A stretch of DNA of 22,698 nucleotides. Origin: JANXQE01 sp035294005. GTDB lineage: Bacteria > Verrucomicrobiota > Verrucomicrobiia > Limisphaerales > UBA8199. Below the pieces are notes generated by a model. It was not told the origin of the DNA. It did no database searches and saw only the letters and a program-made list of their open reading frames with translations. Position 1 is the first letter of the stretch. The number at the start of each line of letters is the position of its first letter. The stretch lies in assembly GCA_035294005.1 (NCBI GenBank), contig DATGLT010000174.1, positions 1-22,698 of the forward strand. The letters are read 5' to 3'. Both the position numbers and the translations under genes were made by a program. Positions 1-8,738 of this stretch are shown one piece after another.

Positions 1-14
1 TATAGCAAGTGCAG

Positions 15-161
15 GCCGTCGGGAATGGTTACCAGCTTTCGTCCCCCGGCTGAGTTCGAGAGCGCGAGCAACCTCGAGCTGACCGTGCATTATGCACGGT
101 TAAGCCTTCGGGAGGCTGCAATTTGCACGTTCGCGCTGTGAGTTTCCCCGCGCCGGACTCA
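15..161. other. Strongly foldable segment, possible structured RNA or leader element
   Basis: Several nested inverted repeats fit one compact fold. A hairpin pairs 15-18 with 47-50 and 21-24 with 42-45. An outer stem pairs 51-58 with 154-161 (8 bp, one G-U). Inside it, 61-67 pairs with 131-137 (7 bp, perfect) and 68-71 with 123-126. Inside that are two adjacent hairpins: 80-88/94-102 (the core ACCGTGC/GCACGGT is perfect) and 103-107/113-117 with loop TCGGG. This is a junction with two side arms, which is more than expected by chance. I could not match it to a known riboswitch, RNase P RNA, tmRNA, SRP RNA or group II domain V. It may be the 3' part of an RNA that starts left of the window. The strand is not certain, because stems look alike on both strands. 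Confidence 0.35.
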
Positions 162-179
162 ATTTGATTTTCCTTAGCG

Positions 180-204
180 TTCTCTAATGTAACGCATTAG
201 GGAA
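180..204 (+). other. Hairpin in the leader of the repeat-protein gene
   Basis: TTCTCTAATG (180-189) pairs with CATTAGGGAA (195-204) with one G-U, around a TAACG loop. No T-run follows, so this is not a classical terminator. It lies about 155 bases upstream of the probable ATG at 360 and could be a leader structure or operator. No gene was seen anywhere in 1-359. Confidence 0.25.
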
Positions 205-359
205 GCTGTGCCCTCTTTGGCCCCGGGTTAGCTAAAGCCCGACCGAAACCTTGGCTATGTGCTCACCAAAGCAATTTTTTGAAGCAAGCGTTCGCCTCGA
301 CCCGAATGGCCGACTCTGTCTGCGCATCGCCAAAGAATAAGAAGAACGGAAATCCAACT

Positions 360-2837
360 ATGAAAAAGAACCTCATGCTGCTAGGTGCCGCCGCACTGCT
401 GCTGGCCAGTGTTCCGACCCGCGCTGACAACCTCCCAAACAATTTCTGGATCAATTCCTCATTCGAACTCGGCACCAATCTCAATCAAACTGATGGCGTT
501 GTCTCGAATTGGAACCGAGGAGGCGGTGACCCAACGATCTGCGAAGTGATCACCAACAACTTTGTCAGCTCAGGTCATGCCCTGGCGGTAATTGATTCCA
601 ATTCCGGAAGCAGCGGTTACGGTGAGTGGTACTCCGACGTTCCACTCAGCGGCCATGCCAGCCCCGGCGACACCTTGGATATCCAGTGGTACGAAATGTA
701 CAGACTCGACTCGCCCGAGATGCGTGTGACCGTGCTCTTCCTTGATGGCACAGGCGCCACGGTTGGAGGCCCCACCCATTTTGTTACCACCGGCACAACC
801 AGTCCCGGTTGGGTCAGCACGATCGAGGATTCGACCTTCACCAAGCGCAACGGGTCGTTGGCTGTGCCACCGGGCGCTGTTAAAATGCGCTGTTCTTTGG
901 TTTCGGGCGGTTCACCATCCGTCACAGGTGTGATGATCCTTGATGATTTATCCGTGGCTCGTTCCGCCGTGCCGAACCTGCTTGCGGGCAACTTCTGGAT
1001 CAATCCTTCCTTTGAGCTCGGCAGTAACCTGGACCAAACCACCGGCAGCGTCTCCAATTGGAACCGTGGCGGCGGCGATGCTTCGATTGACCAAATCATT
1101 ACAGGGAACTTCACCAGTTCGACGCACGCCCTGGCGGTCGTGGACACCAACACCAGCGGCAGCGGCTATGGCGAGTGGTACTCGGATGTCGCACTTGCGG
1201 GCCATGCCGCCCCCGGCGACGCTTTGAATCTTCAGTGGTACGAAATGTATAATATCAGCGCACCGGAGATGCGCCTGACCGTACTGTTCCTGGATGGCTC
1301 CAACGCTCAAGTTGGCAATCCTACCCATTTTGTGACGACCGGAACCAGCAGCCCCGGATGGGTGAGCACGATCCAGAATTCCACGTTTACCAAGCGCAAC
1401 GCCAGCGTGCCGGTTCCCGTGGGTGCGGTCAAAATGCGCTGTTCGCTGGTCTCGGGCGGTTCGACAACCGTCACGGGTGTCATGGTCATTGACGACTTAT
1501 CGGTGGCGCGCGCACCTCACGCAGATCTGTTGCCCGGCAATTTCTGGGTGAACTCGACCTTCGAACTCGGCACTGGGTTGGATCGGGTCGACGGAACACC
1601 CGAGAATTGGAATCGCGGGGGTGGGGACAGCACCATCGATCAAGTCACGACAAACAACTATACCAGCTCCAGCCATGCGTTAGCCGTGGTCGACACCAAC
1701 ACCAGCAACAGTGGTTACGGCGAGTGGTATTCCGACGTGGCACTGAGTGGTAACGCCACCTCGGGTGACACACTCAATATCCAGTGGTTTGAAATGTACA
1801 ACATTAGCGGTCCCGAAATGCGTCTGAGCGTGTTGTTCCTGGATGGCACGGGCACACAGGTTGGCGCGACGACGCACTTTGTCACCACCGGCACCAACAG
1901 TCCCGGATGGGTAAGCAACCTCAAGGACTCGGCATTCACCAAACGCAATGGCACGGTAGTCGTCCCCGCCGGCTCAGTTAAGATGCGCTGCTCGCTCGTC
2001 TCCGGCGGTTCGGCGAGCGTCACGGGGGTTATGGCCATCGACGACTTATCAGTCAACGTTGTGCCTCCCAGTGTCCTGGTCGGAAACTTCTTCCCCAATC
2101 CAACGTTTGAGCTAGGACTGCAATTGGACGATCCTTTTTTTGGCTTGCCTGGGGGAGGCTGGCAGAGGGGCGGCAGCGCCAGCTCAATCGATCAGGTCAC
2201 AGCAAGTAACTCAGTCAGCACGAGCCACTCTTTGGCTCTGGTCGACAATGATGCTGCGAATTACGGCGAGTGGTACCTTTTCCTTACCGTGTCTAACCTC
2301 GTTTCTGTCGGCGATGCGCTCGACCTTCAGTGGTTCCAGTTATACAACGTGTCTGGCGGGAGTATGCGCCTGAGCTTCGCGTTCCTGGATGCCGGTAATA
2401 ACCAGCTTGCCGGGAAGGATTTTAACGTCACTGGCCAAAGTCCGGGTTGGGGTGGCACTGTCGGGAACTCCACCTTCGAGCGGCAGTACCAACGCTTGGC
2501 AGTGCCCGCCGGGACAACCCAATTGCGTGTCAATCTTGCTTCGGGTGGAGCCTCATCCGTAACCGGAACCATGGTCGTTGATGACCTTTCGGTCCGCTTG
2601 ACCAGGCCTCTGATCACAGACGTTACCTCCAATGCTTCGGGTGTTGGCCTTACCTGGTATAGCGCGCCGGGTAAGACGTACCAGGTTCTGTTTACGAGTG
2701 CCCTGGGAGTCTTCTCCCCCTGGACCGTACTGCAGAAGGGCATAGCGCCGGATAGCGCTGACGGCCTGACAAGCAGTTATCTTGACTCTACGACAAGGAC
2801 TGGCAATCAAGGTTTCTATCGCGTCGTTCAGGAATAG
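360..2837 (+). CDS. Secreted protein with four tandem jelly-roll-like repeats
   Basis: An 825-residue exported protein of unknown substrate. I chose ATG 360 over the upstream in-frame TTG at 279 because it begins a clean signal peptide: MKKN, then a hydrophobic run, then a cut near residue 22 (TRA/DN). The mature part is four head-to-tail repeats of 182-183 residues starting at about residues 28, 211, 394 and 576. Each begins NFW/NFF-x-N-x-[ST]FELG and ends near [DV]DDLSV. Each contains a YGEWY motif and SPGW. Repeats 1-3 are very alike and repeat 4 has diverged. The pattern (NPxFExG..W, aromatic and Gly/Ser-rich strands) resembles CBM4/9-type or CenC-like carbohydrate-binding jelly-rolls, but that is inference. 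The last 75 residues form a separate tail ending GFYRVVQE, similar to the ends of the proteins at 9520 and 13434. A surface or extracellular binding role is likely. Confidence 0.85.
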   Translation: MKKNLMLLGAAALLLASVPTRADNLPNNFWINSSFELGTNLNQTDGVVSNWNRGGGDPTICEVITNNFVSSGHALAVIDSNSGSSGYGEWYSDVPLSGHASPGDTLDIQWYEMYRLDSPEMRVTVLFLDGTGATVGGPTHFVTTGTTSPGWVSTIEDSTFTKRNGSLAVPPGAVKMRCSLVSGGSPSVTGVMILDDLSVARSAVPNLLAGNFWINPSFELGSNLDQTTGSVSNWNRGGGDASIDQIITGNFTSSTHALAVVDTNTSGSGYGEWYSDVALAGHAAPGDALNLQWYEMYNISAPEMRLTVLFLDGSNAQVGNPTHFVTTGTSSPGWVSTIQNSTFTKRNASVPVPVGAVKMRCSLVSGGSTTVTGVMVIDDLSVARAPHADLLPGNFWVNSTFELGTGLDRVDGTPENWNRGGGDSTIDQVTTNNYTSSSHALAVVDTNTSNSGYGEWYSDVALSGNATSGDTLNIQWFEMYNISGPEMRLSVLFLDGTGTQVGATTHFVTTGTNSPGWVSNLKDSAFTKRNGTVVVPAGSVKMRCSLVSGGSASVTGVMAIDDLSVNVVPPSVLVGNFFPNPTFELGLQLDDPFFGLPGGGWQRGGSASSIDQVTASNSVSTSHSLALVDNDAANYGEWYLFLTVSNLVSVGDALDLQWFQLYNVSGGSMRLSFAFLDAGNNQLAGKDFNVTGQSPGWGGTVGNSTFERQYQRLAVPAGTTQLRVNLASGGASSVTGTMVVDDLSVRLTRPLITDVTSNASGVGLTWYSAPGKTYQVLFTSALGVFSPWTVLQKGIAPDSADGLTSSYLDSTTRTGNQGFYRVVQE
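441..2600 (+). repeat. Four in-frame tandem repeats of about 549 bp
   Basis: Repeat units start at 441, 990, 1539 and 2085, each at the codon for the Asn of the NFW/NFF motif. Unit lengths are 549, 549, 546 and about 515 bp. Units 1-3 keep long stretches of similar DNA, for example around the TACGGYGAGTGGTA segment. Unit 4 is clearly more diverged. This is an internal gene duplication, not a mobile element. Confidence 0.85.
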
Positions 2838-2894
2838 GTCGTTAGTCGGTAACGAGCGCCTGGTCTGCGCTTTGCCGAGGTTCTCGCTCAAATC

Positions 2895-3794
2895 GTGAAT
2901 TGGTCACCGCTCAACCTCACCGTGCGGATCGGTTGCGCACTCTGTTACGAAACAACGGTGCCGACACCGGCGCTATTCGTCCTCAAACCCCGACTGGAGG
3001 GCTCGGTGCTTGTGCTGCAAGAGCAACTCTCGTTCGGAATCGGTCTGCCCTCTTACGAGTTTCAGGATTCACACGGAAACATCACTTATCGCTCCACGTT
3101 GATGCCGGGCCGCAATGAAATTCGACATGATGCGCTAGTCGCTGTTTCATTACTCCCCGATACCCGGGAGGTCACGGGACCAATCCTGTCCGTGGGGCAA
3201 CTCCCGTGTGAACTCCTGCGCTACACTTTGCCAAGTCGTTATTGCGATTCGGACAAGTTGATGAACTTTGCCTGGAACCATTTCGGGCAAACGACCCATG
3301 GTTTGCCACGGGTCCAAGCAATCTGCGATTGGGTTCACCATAATGTTGAATACCGCTTCCTGTCCGGGCGCCCCGATTTGTCTGCATCCGAGGTCATCGA
3401 GCGACGTTACGGCGTCTGTCGAGACTTCGCTCATGCCGCCATCGCTTTATGCCGTGCTTTCAATCTGCCAGCGCGCTATGTGACCGGTCACCTCCCCGAC
3501 ATCGGCTACACCGATCCAGGCACGCCCATGGACTTTCATGCCTATTTTGAGGTCTACCTGGGTCAGCAGTGGTTCACCTTTGATGCGCGTTACAATGTGC
3601 CCCGCATCGGCCGCGTTAAGGTTGCCCATGGTGCGGACGCTGTGGACGGGGCATTTGCAACGATCTATGGCGAAGCAATCTTGACCCACTTCGAAGTTTG
3701 GGCGTATCAAGTCAATCCAGTGAACGTTTCGGTCGGGGATCCCGTTGATTTGTCCAAACGCCTCGATGGCACTCAAACGGTGCGACAATGCTAG
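2895..3794 (+). CDS. Transglutaminase-like cysteine protease family protein
   Basis: A 299-residue protein with a GTG start at 2895 and no hydrophobic signal, so probably cytoplasmic. The N-terminal part (about 1-110) is the beta-rich region usual in bacterial transglutaminase-like proteins. The core follows at about 130-235. The triad is visible: Cys175 in YGVCRDFAH, His215 in MDFHAYFEV and Asp230 in FTFDARYN. The segment RYGVCRDFAHAAIALCRAFN is typical of this superfamily (Pfam Transglut_core). Members act as proteases or amidases, or cross-link peptides. The substrate cannot be read from sequence. It sits 57 bp after the repeat-protein gene with no clear terminator between, so co-transcription is possible. 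A short AGCGC/GCGCT hairpin (2855-2871) lies in that gap. Confidence 0.85.
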   Translation: MNWSPLNLTVRIGCALCYETTVPTPALFVLKPRLEGSVLVLQEQLSFGIGLPSYEFQDSHGNITYRSTLMPGRNEIRHDALVAVSLLPDTREVTGPILSVGQLPCELLRYTLPSRYCDSDKLMNFAWNHFGQTTHGLPRVQAICDWVHHNVEYRFLSGRPDLSASEVIERRYGVCRDFAHAAIALCRAFNLPARYVTGHLPDIGYTDPGTPMDFHAYFEVYLGQQWFTFDARYNVPRIGRVKVAHGADAVDGAFATIYGEAILTHFEVWAYQVNPVNVSVGDPVDLSKRLDGTQTVRQC

Positions 3795-4229
3795 GACAGC
3801 AACCTGGTTTTTCAGCTTGCAAAGCGCATGTTGCCAACGGTTTTTCCGCGCAAATTGCATGACTGTCTTTCTCAGCATCGAGGATAAGATTCGGCCCGAA
3901 TCCTTCTAAACCTGTGTACGCAAAGTCGCTTAGATCGATCTCTATCTCCGCGGCATTCGGTTTGCTAAGGCGGATCTTGTGAACACAAGAGGCCATGAAA
4001 GCCACGCGCTCGAACTGACCCAACAATTCCAAAGAGCGCACCCGGGCGATCCCGGATTACTGCTTCTGTGGTCACGGAGAGGGTTCGACGAGAGAAGGTT
4101 GATCGCGCCGCCTGACTTTTAAGTCACCGGCGCCCAGAAAACACCTATGCGCCATGCATTTTGCATGATATGTTAACGTCACCTTCATTGGCCGGACGCC
4201 TGTGCGCTCGACTCGACGCGGGGAAGCGC
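3795..4229. other. Intergenic stretch with inverted repeats before the kinase operon
   Basis: No convincing gene. Two inverted repeats are present. At 4105-4133, GCGCCG and TGACTT pair with AAGTCA and CGGCGC (12 bp total, small internal loop, TT loop). At 4153-4167, CATGCA/TGCATG surrounds TTT. Neither is followed by a T-run, so operator or leader roles are likelier than termination. A minus-strand GTG-started open frame (4041 down to 3712) reads fairly protein-like in its first 80 codons. It overlaps the 3' end of the transglutaminase gene and matches nothing I recognise, so it is not called. Confidence 0.35.
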
Positions 4230-6023
4230 ATGATCTACCGATTCCGAAACGTAATTATGGGACCATTGGCCATCTTTTGGCTCATCGTTACCGTCGCCAG
4301 CGTCATCTCCGGGGCCATGGCGTGGAGTCGTTTCTCGCATAGCGTGGAAGCGTCGGTTGTCGCCGAGCAGTTCCGGGAGTCGATAAAACACCTCCAGCAG
4401 ATCACCTGGATGGCCGCGTTGCTTGGGGTGGGGGCAGGATTGTTCGCCTTGTACTTTTACCGGATCGATTATTATCAGGAGCGCGCGCGCCGGGAATTGT
4501 TGGAAGAAAAACTTCGCGCCGAACAAGCTGTCCGCGAGAAGAGCGTCTTCCTGGCCAACATGAGCCATGAGATTCGCAGTCCCATGAACGCCATCCTCGG
4601 GTTCAGCGAACTGTTGGAGCCGGACGGATTGACGCCCAAGCAAGCGCAATATGTGCGGGCCATTCGGGACAGCGGCTCGGCTTTGCTTCATCTCATCAAC
4701 GATATCCTCGATTTGTCAAAGCTCGAAGCCGGCAAGCTGGAACTCCACCCCGATCCCACCGATATGCGGGATTCGTGTGAATTTCTGCGAACGGTTTTCG
4801 GACAGCAGGCGGTAATGAAATCACTGCAACTTCAATTCGAGCTCGCACCGGACTTGCCCCGTGCCTTAATGCTGGATCGACTTCGATTGCGCCAGGTCCT
4901 GGTGAACCTGCTTAGTAATGCCATTAAATTCACCGAGAGGGGCTGCATCAAAACTCGAGTCTCGTGGCAGACTCAGGACAACGATGGCACCGGGACACTT
5001 TTGATTGATGTAGAGGATACCGGTATCGGAATTCCAGAGGATAAAATCGAGGAAGTTTTTATGCCGTTCGTTCAGGCCGACTCTCGCCGGACCGCGGAAA
5101 AGGAGGGTACCGGCATCGGTCTAACGATTGTGAAACGCCTCACTGAATTGATGGGAGGCACTCTTTCGGTCGACAGCGCCGTCAATCGAGGCAGCGCCTT
5201 CCACTTGCGATTTGCGAATGTCCCGGTCTCCGGACGCCTGCCGGTTGGAGATCACGCCGAACCGGGCGGAGCGGTGGACTTTAATGACTTCGCACCCGCG
5301 ACGGTGCTGGTGGTGGACGATACCAGAACGAATCGCGACCTGATGGCGGGGATTTTCGAAAACACGCATCACCGAGTCCACTTTGCCAGCAATGGCCGGG
5401 AAGCGTTGGAATGTCTGAGAACCACGAAGCCCGACGTCGTTTTGCTCGATATTCGAATGCCGGTTATGGATGGGCGCGCGACACTGGTCGAGATTCGCAA
5501 GCAAGCGAGATTGGCGTCGTTGCCGGTCATTGCCGTTACCGCTTCGAGTGAATCGAGCGAAGAGATGGAGTTACAAAGCCAGTTCAGCGGCTATATTCGC
5601 AAGCCTTTCTCGCGCCGTGCGCTCTTCCTGGCATTGGCCCGGTTTCTTCAGCGGGCTCCTCGCAAGAATCCAATGAAGCAGCCCAATTCCGAAACAATGG
5701 CGGGCCTTCCCACTCCTTTACCTGAGCAAGCGGCGCAGTGGCGGGAACTCGCGGTTGAACTCCGGCGCCAGGAAGCCGCCCACTGGCCGAAGTTGCGCGA
5801 CACGCTGGCGGTCAACGAAACACGGGCCTTCGCCCGCAGCCTGTTCACGCTTGGGCACGCGGCTCACTGCCCGGCGCTGGCAACCTACGCCGCAACCCTC
5901 ACAACCTTCGCCGACGGCTACGCGATCGGCCAAATGGAAAGTCATCTCGCTGTTTTTCCCGAATTGGTCGGCTTAATCGAAGCCTCGTTGGCGGGCGGTT
6001 TGAAAGCCGCCCGGAAACAATAG
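4230..6023 (+). CDS. Membrane-bound hybrid histidine kinase with receiver and C-terminal helical domain
   Basis: Sensor kinase, 597 residues from ATG 4230. I chose this start because GGGGAAG sits just upstream and the first membrane helix follows at once. TTG 4161 and ATG 4170 are alternatives without such a site. Order: TM helix (about 11-31), a short exposed loop (about 32-60) and TM helix (about 61-77). A short coiled coil follows, then HisKA with phosphorylatable His113 in ANMSHEIRSPMNA. The ATPase has its N box (LLSNAIKFTE), DTGIGIP and GTGIGLTIVKRL. Next is a receiver domain with Asp407 in LLDIRMPVMDG and a conserved KPF lysine. The last 110 residues are helical and placed like an HPt domain, but they lack the AHxLKGxA signature (local sequence LFTLGHAAHCPAL). 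The sensory loop is tiny, so the input is unclear. It is the first gene of a three-gene operon. Confidence 0.88.
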   Translation: MIYRFRNVIMGPLAIFWLIVTVASVISGAMAWSRFSHSVEASVVAEQFRESIKHLQQITWMAALLGVGAGLFALYFYRIDYYQERARRELLEEKLRAEQAVREKSVFLANMSHEIRSPMNAILGFSELLEPDGLTPKQAQYVRAIRDSGSALLHLINDILDLSKLEAGKLELHPDPTDMRDSCEFLRTVFGQQAVMKSLQLQFELAPDLPRALMLDRLRLRQVLVNLLSNAIKFTERGCIKTRVSWQTQDNDGTGTLLIDVEDTGIGIPEDKIEEVFMPFVQADSRRTAEKEGTGIGLTIVKRLTELMGGTLSVDSAVNRGSAFHLRFANVPVSGRLPVGDHAEPGGAVDFNDFAPATVLVVDDTRTNRDLMAGIFENTHHRVHFASNGREALECLRTTKPDVVLLDIRMPVMDGRATLVEIRKQARLASLPVIAVTASSESSEEMELQSQFSGYIRKPFSRRALFLALARFLQRAPRKNPMKQPNSETMAGLPTPLPEQAAQWRELAVELRRQEAAHWPKLRDTLAVNETRAFARSLFTLGHAAHCPALATYAATLTTFADGYAIGQMESHLAVFPELVGLIEASLAGGLKAARKQ

Positions 6024-6026
6024 CCT

Positions 6027-7148
6027 ATGTCTGACACCGCCGTCACAGCAACCAACGCCGGCTGCCTGCTGGTCATCGACGACCAGGAGTCCAACATCCA
6101 GGTCATCGGCGCTGCCTTGGGCCAGCTTGGGTTCGAAATTCTTCCGGCCACTGGAGGAGCGCAGGCCTTCCGTCGACTAGCTGTCCGGCAGCCCGACCTT
6201 ATCCTGCTCGACCTTCTCATGCCGGACATGGACGGATTTGAAGTCTGCCGCCGCATTCGCCAGGACCCGGAGTGGGTCCAGATCCCGATTATCTTTCTGT
6301 CTTCTGCGGACGATAAAGACCTGATCGTTCGCGCGCTCGAAAGCGGCGGCGTCGACTACATCACGAAACCTTTCAATCCGGCGGAATTGGTGACCCGCGT
6401 CCGCACCCACCTGGCGCTCAAAAAAGCCCGTGACGAATTGAAGCAACTCGCCGAGGACCGTGATGAATTGCTCGGCATCCTTGCCCATGACCTCAAGAAT
6501 CACCTGGGCGGCATGGACATGAGCGCTCAATTGCTTCGGGACTGCACCGTAGCAGTGACCGACCCGAAGCTGCGGCTGATGGCCGAGAACATCTCAAATT
6601 CCAGCAGTCAGATGCTTGCCTTCGTGAAGCAGTTTTTGGCCAACGCTTCGGCTGACCATGGCTTAAACCTCAGGTCCGAGCCGGTCAACCTATCGGACGC
6701 GGCCGCTCGCGCCGTCCAGCAGCATCAGCCTGCCGCTCAGAGCAAGCAACTGGTTCTGGAGATCGTCCTTCCTCCCGAGGGCCGCCTCGTGCAGGCCGAC
6801 GGCGCCGCGCTAAACCAGGTGCTCGATAATCTCTTGTCCAACGCCATCAAGTTTTCTCCCCCCGGCAGGCACATTCGCCTCACTGTCTGTGCACCGGGTG
6901 CCAGGTTTGTGGAATGCCAGGTTCAGGATGAAGGTCCAGGGTTCAGCGAAACCGACAAAGCAGGCATGTTCCGCCGCTATGGCCGCCTATCGGCGCGGCC
7001 AACCGGAGGCGAGCCCTCCACGGGACTCGGATTGAGCATCGTTAAGAAACTAGTCCTGGCGATGCAGGGTGAATTGGCTTGCGAAAGCACCGTGGGGCAT
7101 GGCGCTACCTTCGCCTTTCGCTTGCCTCGAGCAAATATCTCTTATTGA
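6027..7148 (+). CDS. Soluble receiver-histidine kinase
   Basis: A 373-residue cytoplasmic protein whose ATG lies 3 nt after the stop of the preceding kinase. An N-terminal receiver domain (about 12-130) has the acidic pair D18-D19, Asp62 in LLDLLMPDMDG and a KPF lysine. It is joined by a coiled coil (about 131-148) to a HisKA domain with His154 in ILAHDLKNHLGG. The ATPase has DNLLSNAIKFS, DEGPGFSETD and STGLGLSIVKKL. It has no membrane segments, so it probably receives phosphate on its own receiver from the upstream kinase and relays it. The gene order suggests a relay ending at the downstream sigma-54 activator, but cross-talk cannot be read from sequence. Confidence 0.87.
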   Translation: MSDTAVTATNAGCLLVIDDQESNIQVIGAALGQLGFEILPATGGAQAFRRLAVRQPDLILLDLLMPDMDGFEVCRRIRQDPEWVQIPIIFLSSADDKDLIVRALESGGVDYITKPFNPAELVTRVRTHLALKKARDELKQLAEDRDELLGILAHDLKNHLGGMDMSAQLLRDCTVAVTDPKLRLMAENISNSSSQMLAFVKQFLANASADHGLNLRSEPVNLSDAAARAVQQHQPAAQSKQLVLEIVLPPEGRLVQADGAALNQVLDNLLSNAIKFSPPGRHIRLTVCAPGARFVECQVQDEGPGFSETDKAGMFRRYGRLSARPTGGEPSTGLGLSIVKKLVLAMQGELACESTVGHGATFAFRLPRANISY

Positions 7149-7156
7149 TAGGTCAT

Positions 7157-8518
7157 ATGGACTTCCTGGTCATCGACGACGATAAAACATTCCGCGACGC
7201 AACCTGCTTGCTGATCGACAGCGAAGGACACTATTGCGAGGCCGCTTGCTCCGGAGAGTTGGGACTCACCCAGCTGAAGGAAGGGAAATTCGAAGCGGTA
7301 CTGCTGGATCTTAATCTCGGGCCGGAAAAAGGGCTCGATATCCTGGACCAAATTCTCAAGCGCCAGCCCAATCTGCCGGTAATCATTTTTACCGCCCAAG
7401 GCAGTGTCAAAAACGCTGTGGAAGCCATGCGCCGCGGTGCCGTCGATTTCCTGGAAAAACCGTTCACTCGCGAACAGTTTCACCTGGTGGTCGCTCGCGT
7501 GCAGCGCTTTCACCAACTGAATCAGAACATCGAAAGACTGGAGCTCGAAATCAAGGACAGCAATGCCCAGAGTCCTGATATTCTGTTGGATTCGAACACG
7601 CCGCTGGTTAAAGACGTGATGGAGACGCTGCTCCGGGCGGCCAAAACACCCGCTTCGATTCTGCTTCTGGGCGAAAGCGGTACAGGCAAAAGTGTCGTGG
7701 CCCGCGCAATTCACCAGCAAAGCCATCTGGCCAACAAACCGTTTATCACCGTTAGCTGTCCCAGCCTTTCAAAGGAACTCCTGGAAAGCGAACTGTTCGG
7801 GCATGTCCGAGGCGCCTTCACCGGCGCGATGCGCGACCACTGGGGCAAAGTCAAAGCAGCCTCGGGTGGGACTCTCTTCCTCGACGAGATCGGCGACTTG
7901 CCCATCGAAATCCAACCCAAATTGCTGCGGCTTCTTCAGGAACGCGAATATGAGCGGGTAGGTGAAAATGTCATCCGTCAGGCCGAGGTGCGAATTATTG
8001 CCGCCACCAGCCAGGATCTTAAACGCCGCGCCGCTGAAGGAGCCTTTCGCGAAGACCTTTACTTTCGTCTCAATGTTATCACGGCCGAAATGCCTCCGCT
8101 CCGGCAGCGCCACGAGGATATCCTTCGGTTTGCCTGCCATTTTTTCAAACACTTTAATGCTCTCTGCGGCCGGCGTCTCAATGGGTTTTCCGATGAAGCC
8201 TCAGCCGCCATCCGCGGCTATGCGTGGCCGGGCAACCTGCGAGAAATGCGCAACGCCATTGAACGCGCGGTAATTATGGCACGAGCAGACAAGGTCACCG
8301 TGGCGGACCTCCCGGTGGAATTGCGCGCCCAACCTGTCGAAGGCAACCTAAATGGCGCCGCACTGCAGATTGGTGCGTTGATTTCCATGGAACAACTCGA
8401 AGAAGCACACATTCGCAAAGTCCTCGAACGCACTTCAAACCTCGCCGAAGCGGCGCAGGTCCTCGGAATTGATCAAGCCACGCTCTACCGGAAACGCAAA
8501 AAAATTGGATTGGAATAG
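7157..8518 (+). CDS. NtrC-family sigma-54-dependent response regulator
   Basis: A 453-residue activator. ATG 7157 is chosen over a longer in-frame start at 7079, because that start lies inside the upstream gene. It also adds a non-receiver-like N-terminus, while AGG sits 5 nt before 7157. Domains: receiver (1-120) with Asp51 in LLDLNLG and Lys101; a linker helix; an AAA+ domain with Walker A GESGTGKS (172-179), the sigma-54 contact loop GAFTGA (219-224) and Walker B GGTLFLDEIGDLP. A Fis-type helix-turn-helix closes the protein (NLAEAAQVLGIDQATLYRKRKKIG). Phosphorylation should drive oligomerisation and ATP-dependent opening of sigma-54 promoters. It is 8 nt after the kinase at 6027, so it is almost certainly co-transcribed. 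Its target genes are not evident, as no good -24/-12 site was found in the window. Confidence 0.92.
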   Translation: MDFLVIDDDKTFRDATCLLIDSEGHYCEAACSGELGLTQLKEGKFEAVLLDLNLGPEKGLDILDQILKRQPNLPVIIFTAQGSVKNAVEAMRRGAVDFLEKPFTREQFHLVVARVQRFHQLNQNIERLELEIKDSNAQSPDILLDSNTPLVKDVMETLLRAAKTPASILLLGESGTGKSVVARAIHQQSHLANKPFITVSCPSLSKELLESELFGHVRGAFTGAMRDHWGKVKAASGGTLFLDEIGDLPIEIQPKLLRLLQEREYERVGENVIRQAEVRIIAATSQDLKRRAAEGAFREDLYFRLNVITAEMPPLRQRHEDILRFACHFFKHFNALCGRRLNGFSDEASAAIRGYAWPGNLREMRNAIERAVIMARADKVTVADLPVELRAQPVEGNLNGAALQIGALISMEQLEEAHIRKVLERTSNLAEAAQVLGIDQATLYRKRKKIGLE

Positions 8519-8738
8519 GACTGGCTGGATTCGGGTAGGAGCTAGGGATACCTCTCTCCTGGGAAGGACCCCGGCCCTGCGGGACGGATTGGCAGGCCAT
8601 CTGCACTCTCCCAGGTTCTGTCTCACATCCATGGTTGCCAGCGAGATTTGACCCCGGGCTCCTTCTGACTAACCTTTCCGCACCGTCGTTTGTTTTTTCC
8701 TCCTCGACGCCGCGCTTTTCGCAAGCTAATGTCGCACC
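8519..8738. other. Intergenic gap after the sigma-54 activator
   Basis: About 220 bases with no gene seen. The segment has short GC-rich inverted pieces (for example CCCG/CGGG around 8570-8582) and a T-rich run at 8689-8699, but they are not adjacent, so I do not call a terminator. A second in-frame ATG at 8729 belongs to the alternative reading of the nucleotidyltransferase-like gene. Confidence 0.3.

Noticed and set aside
80..117. Group II intron domain V or a known riboswitch
   Set aside because: The catalytic AGC triad and GNRA-type loop are missing. No riboswitch consensus was found.
3712..4041. Minus-strand open frame of 109 codons beginning MRSLELLGQFERVAF
   Set aside because: It starts with GTG, overlaps the transglutaminase 3' end, has no recognisable domain and no SD. 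It could be a relic but cannot be supported.
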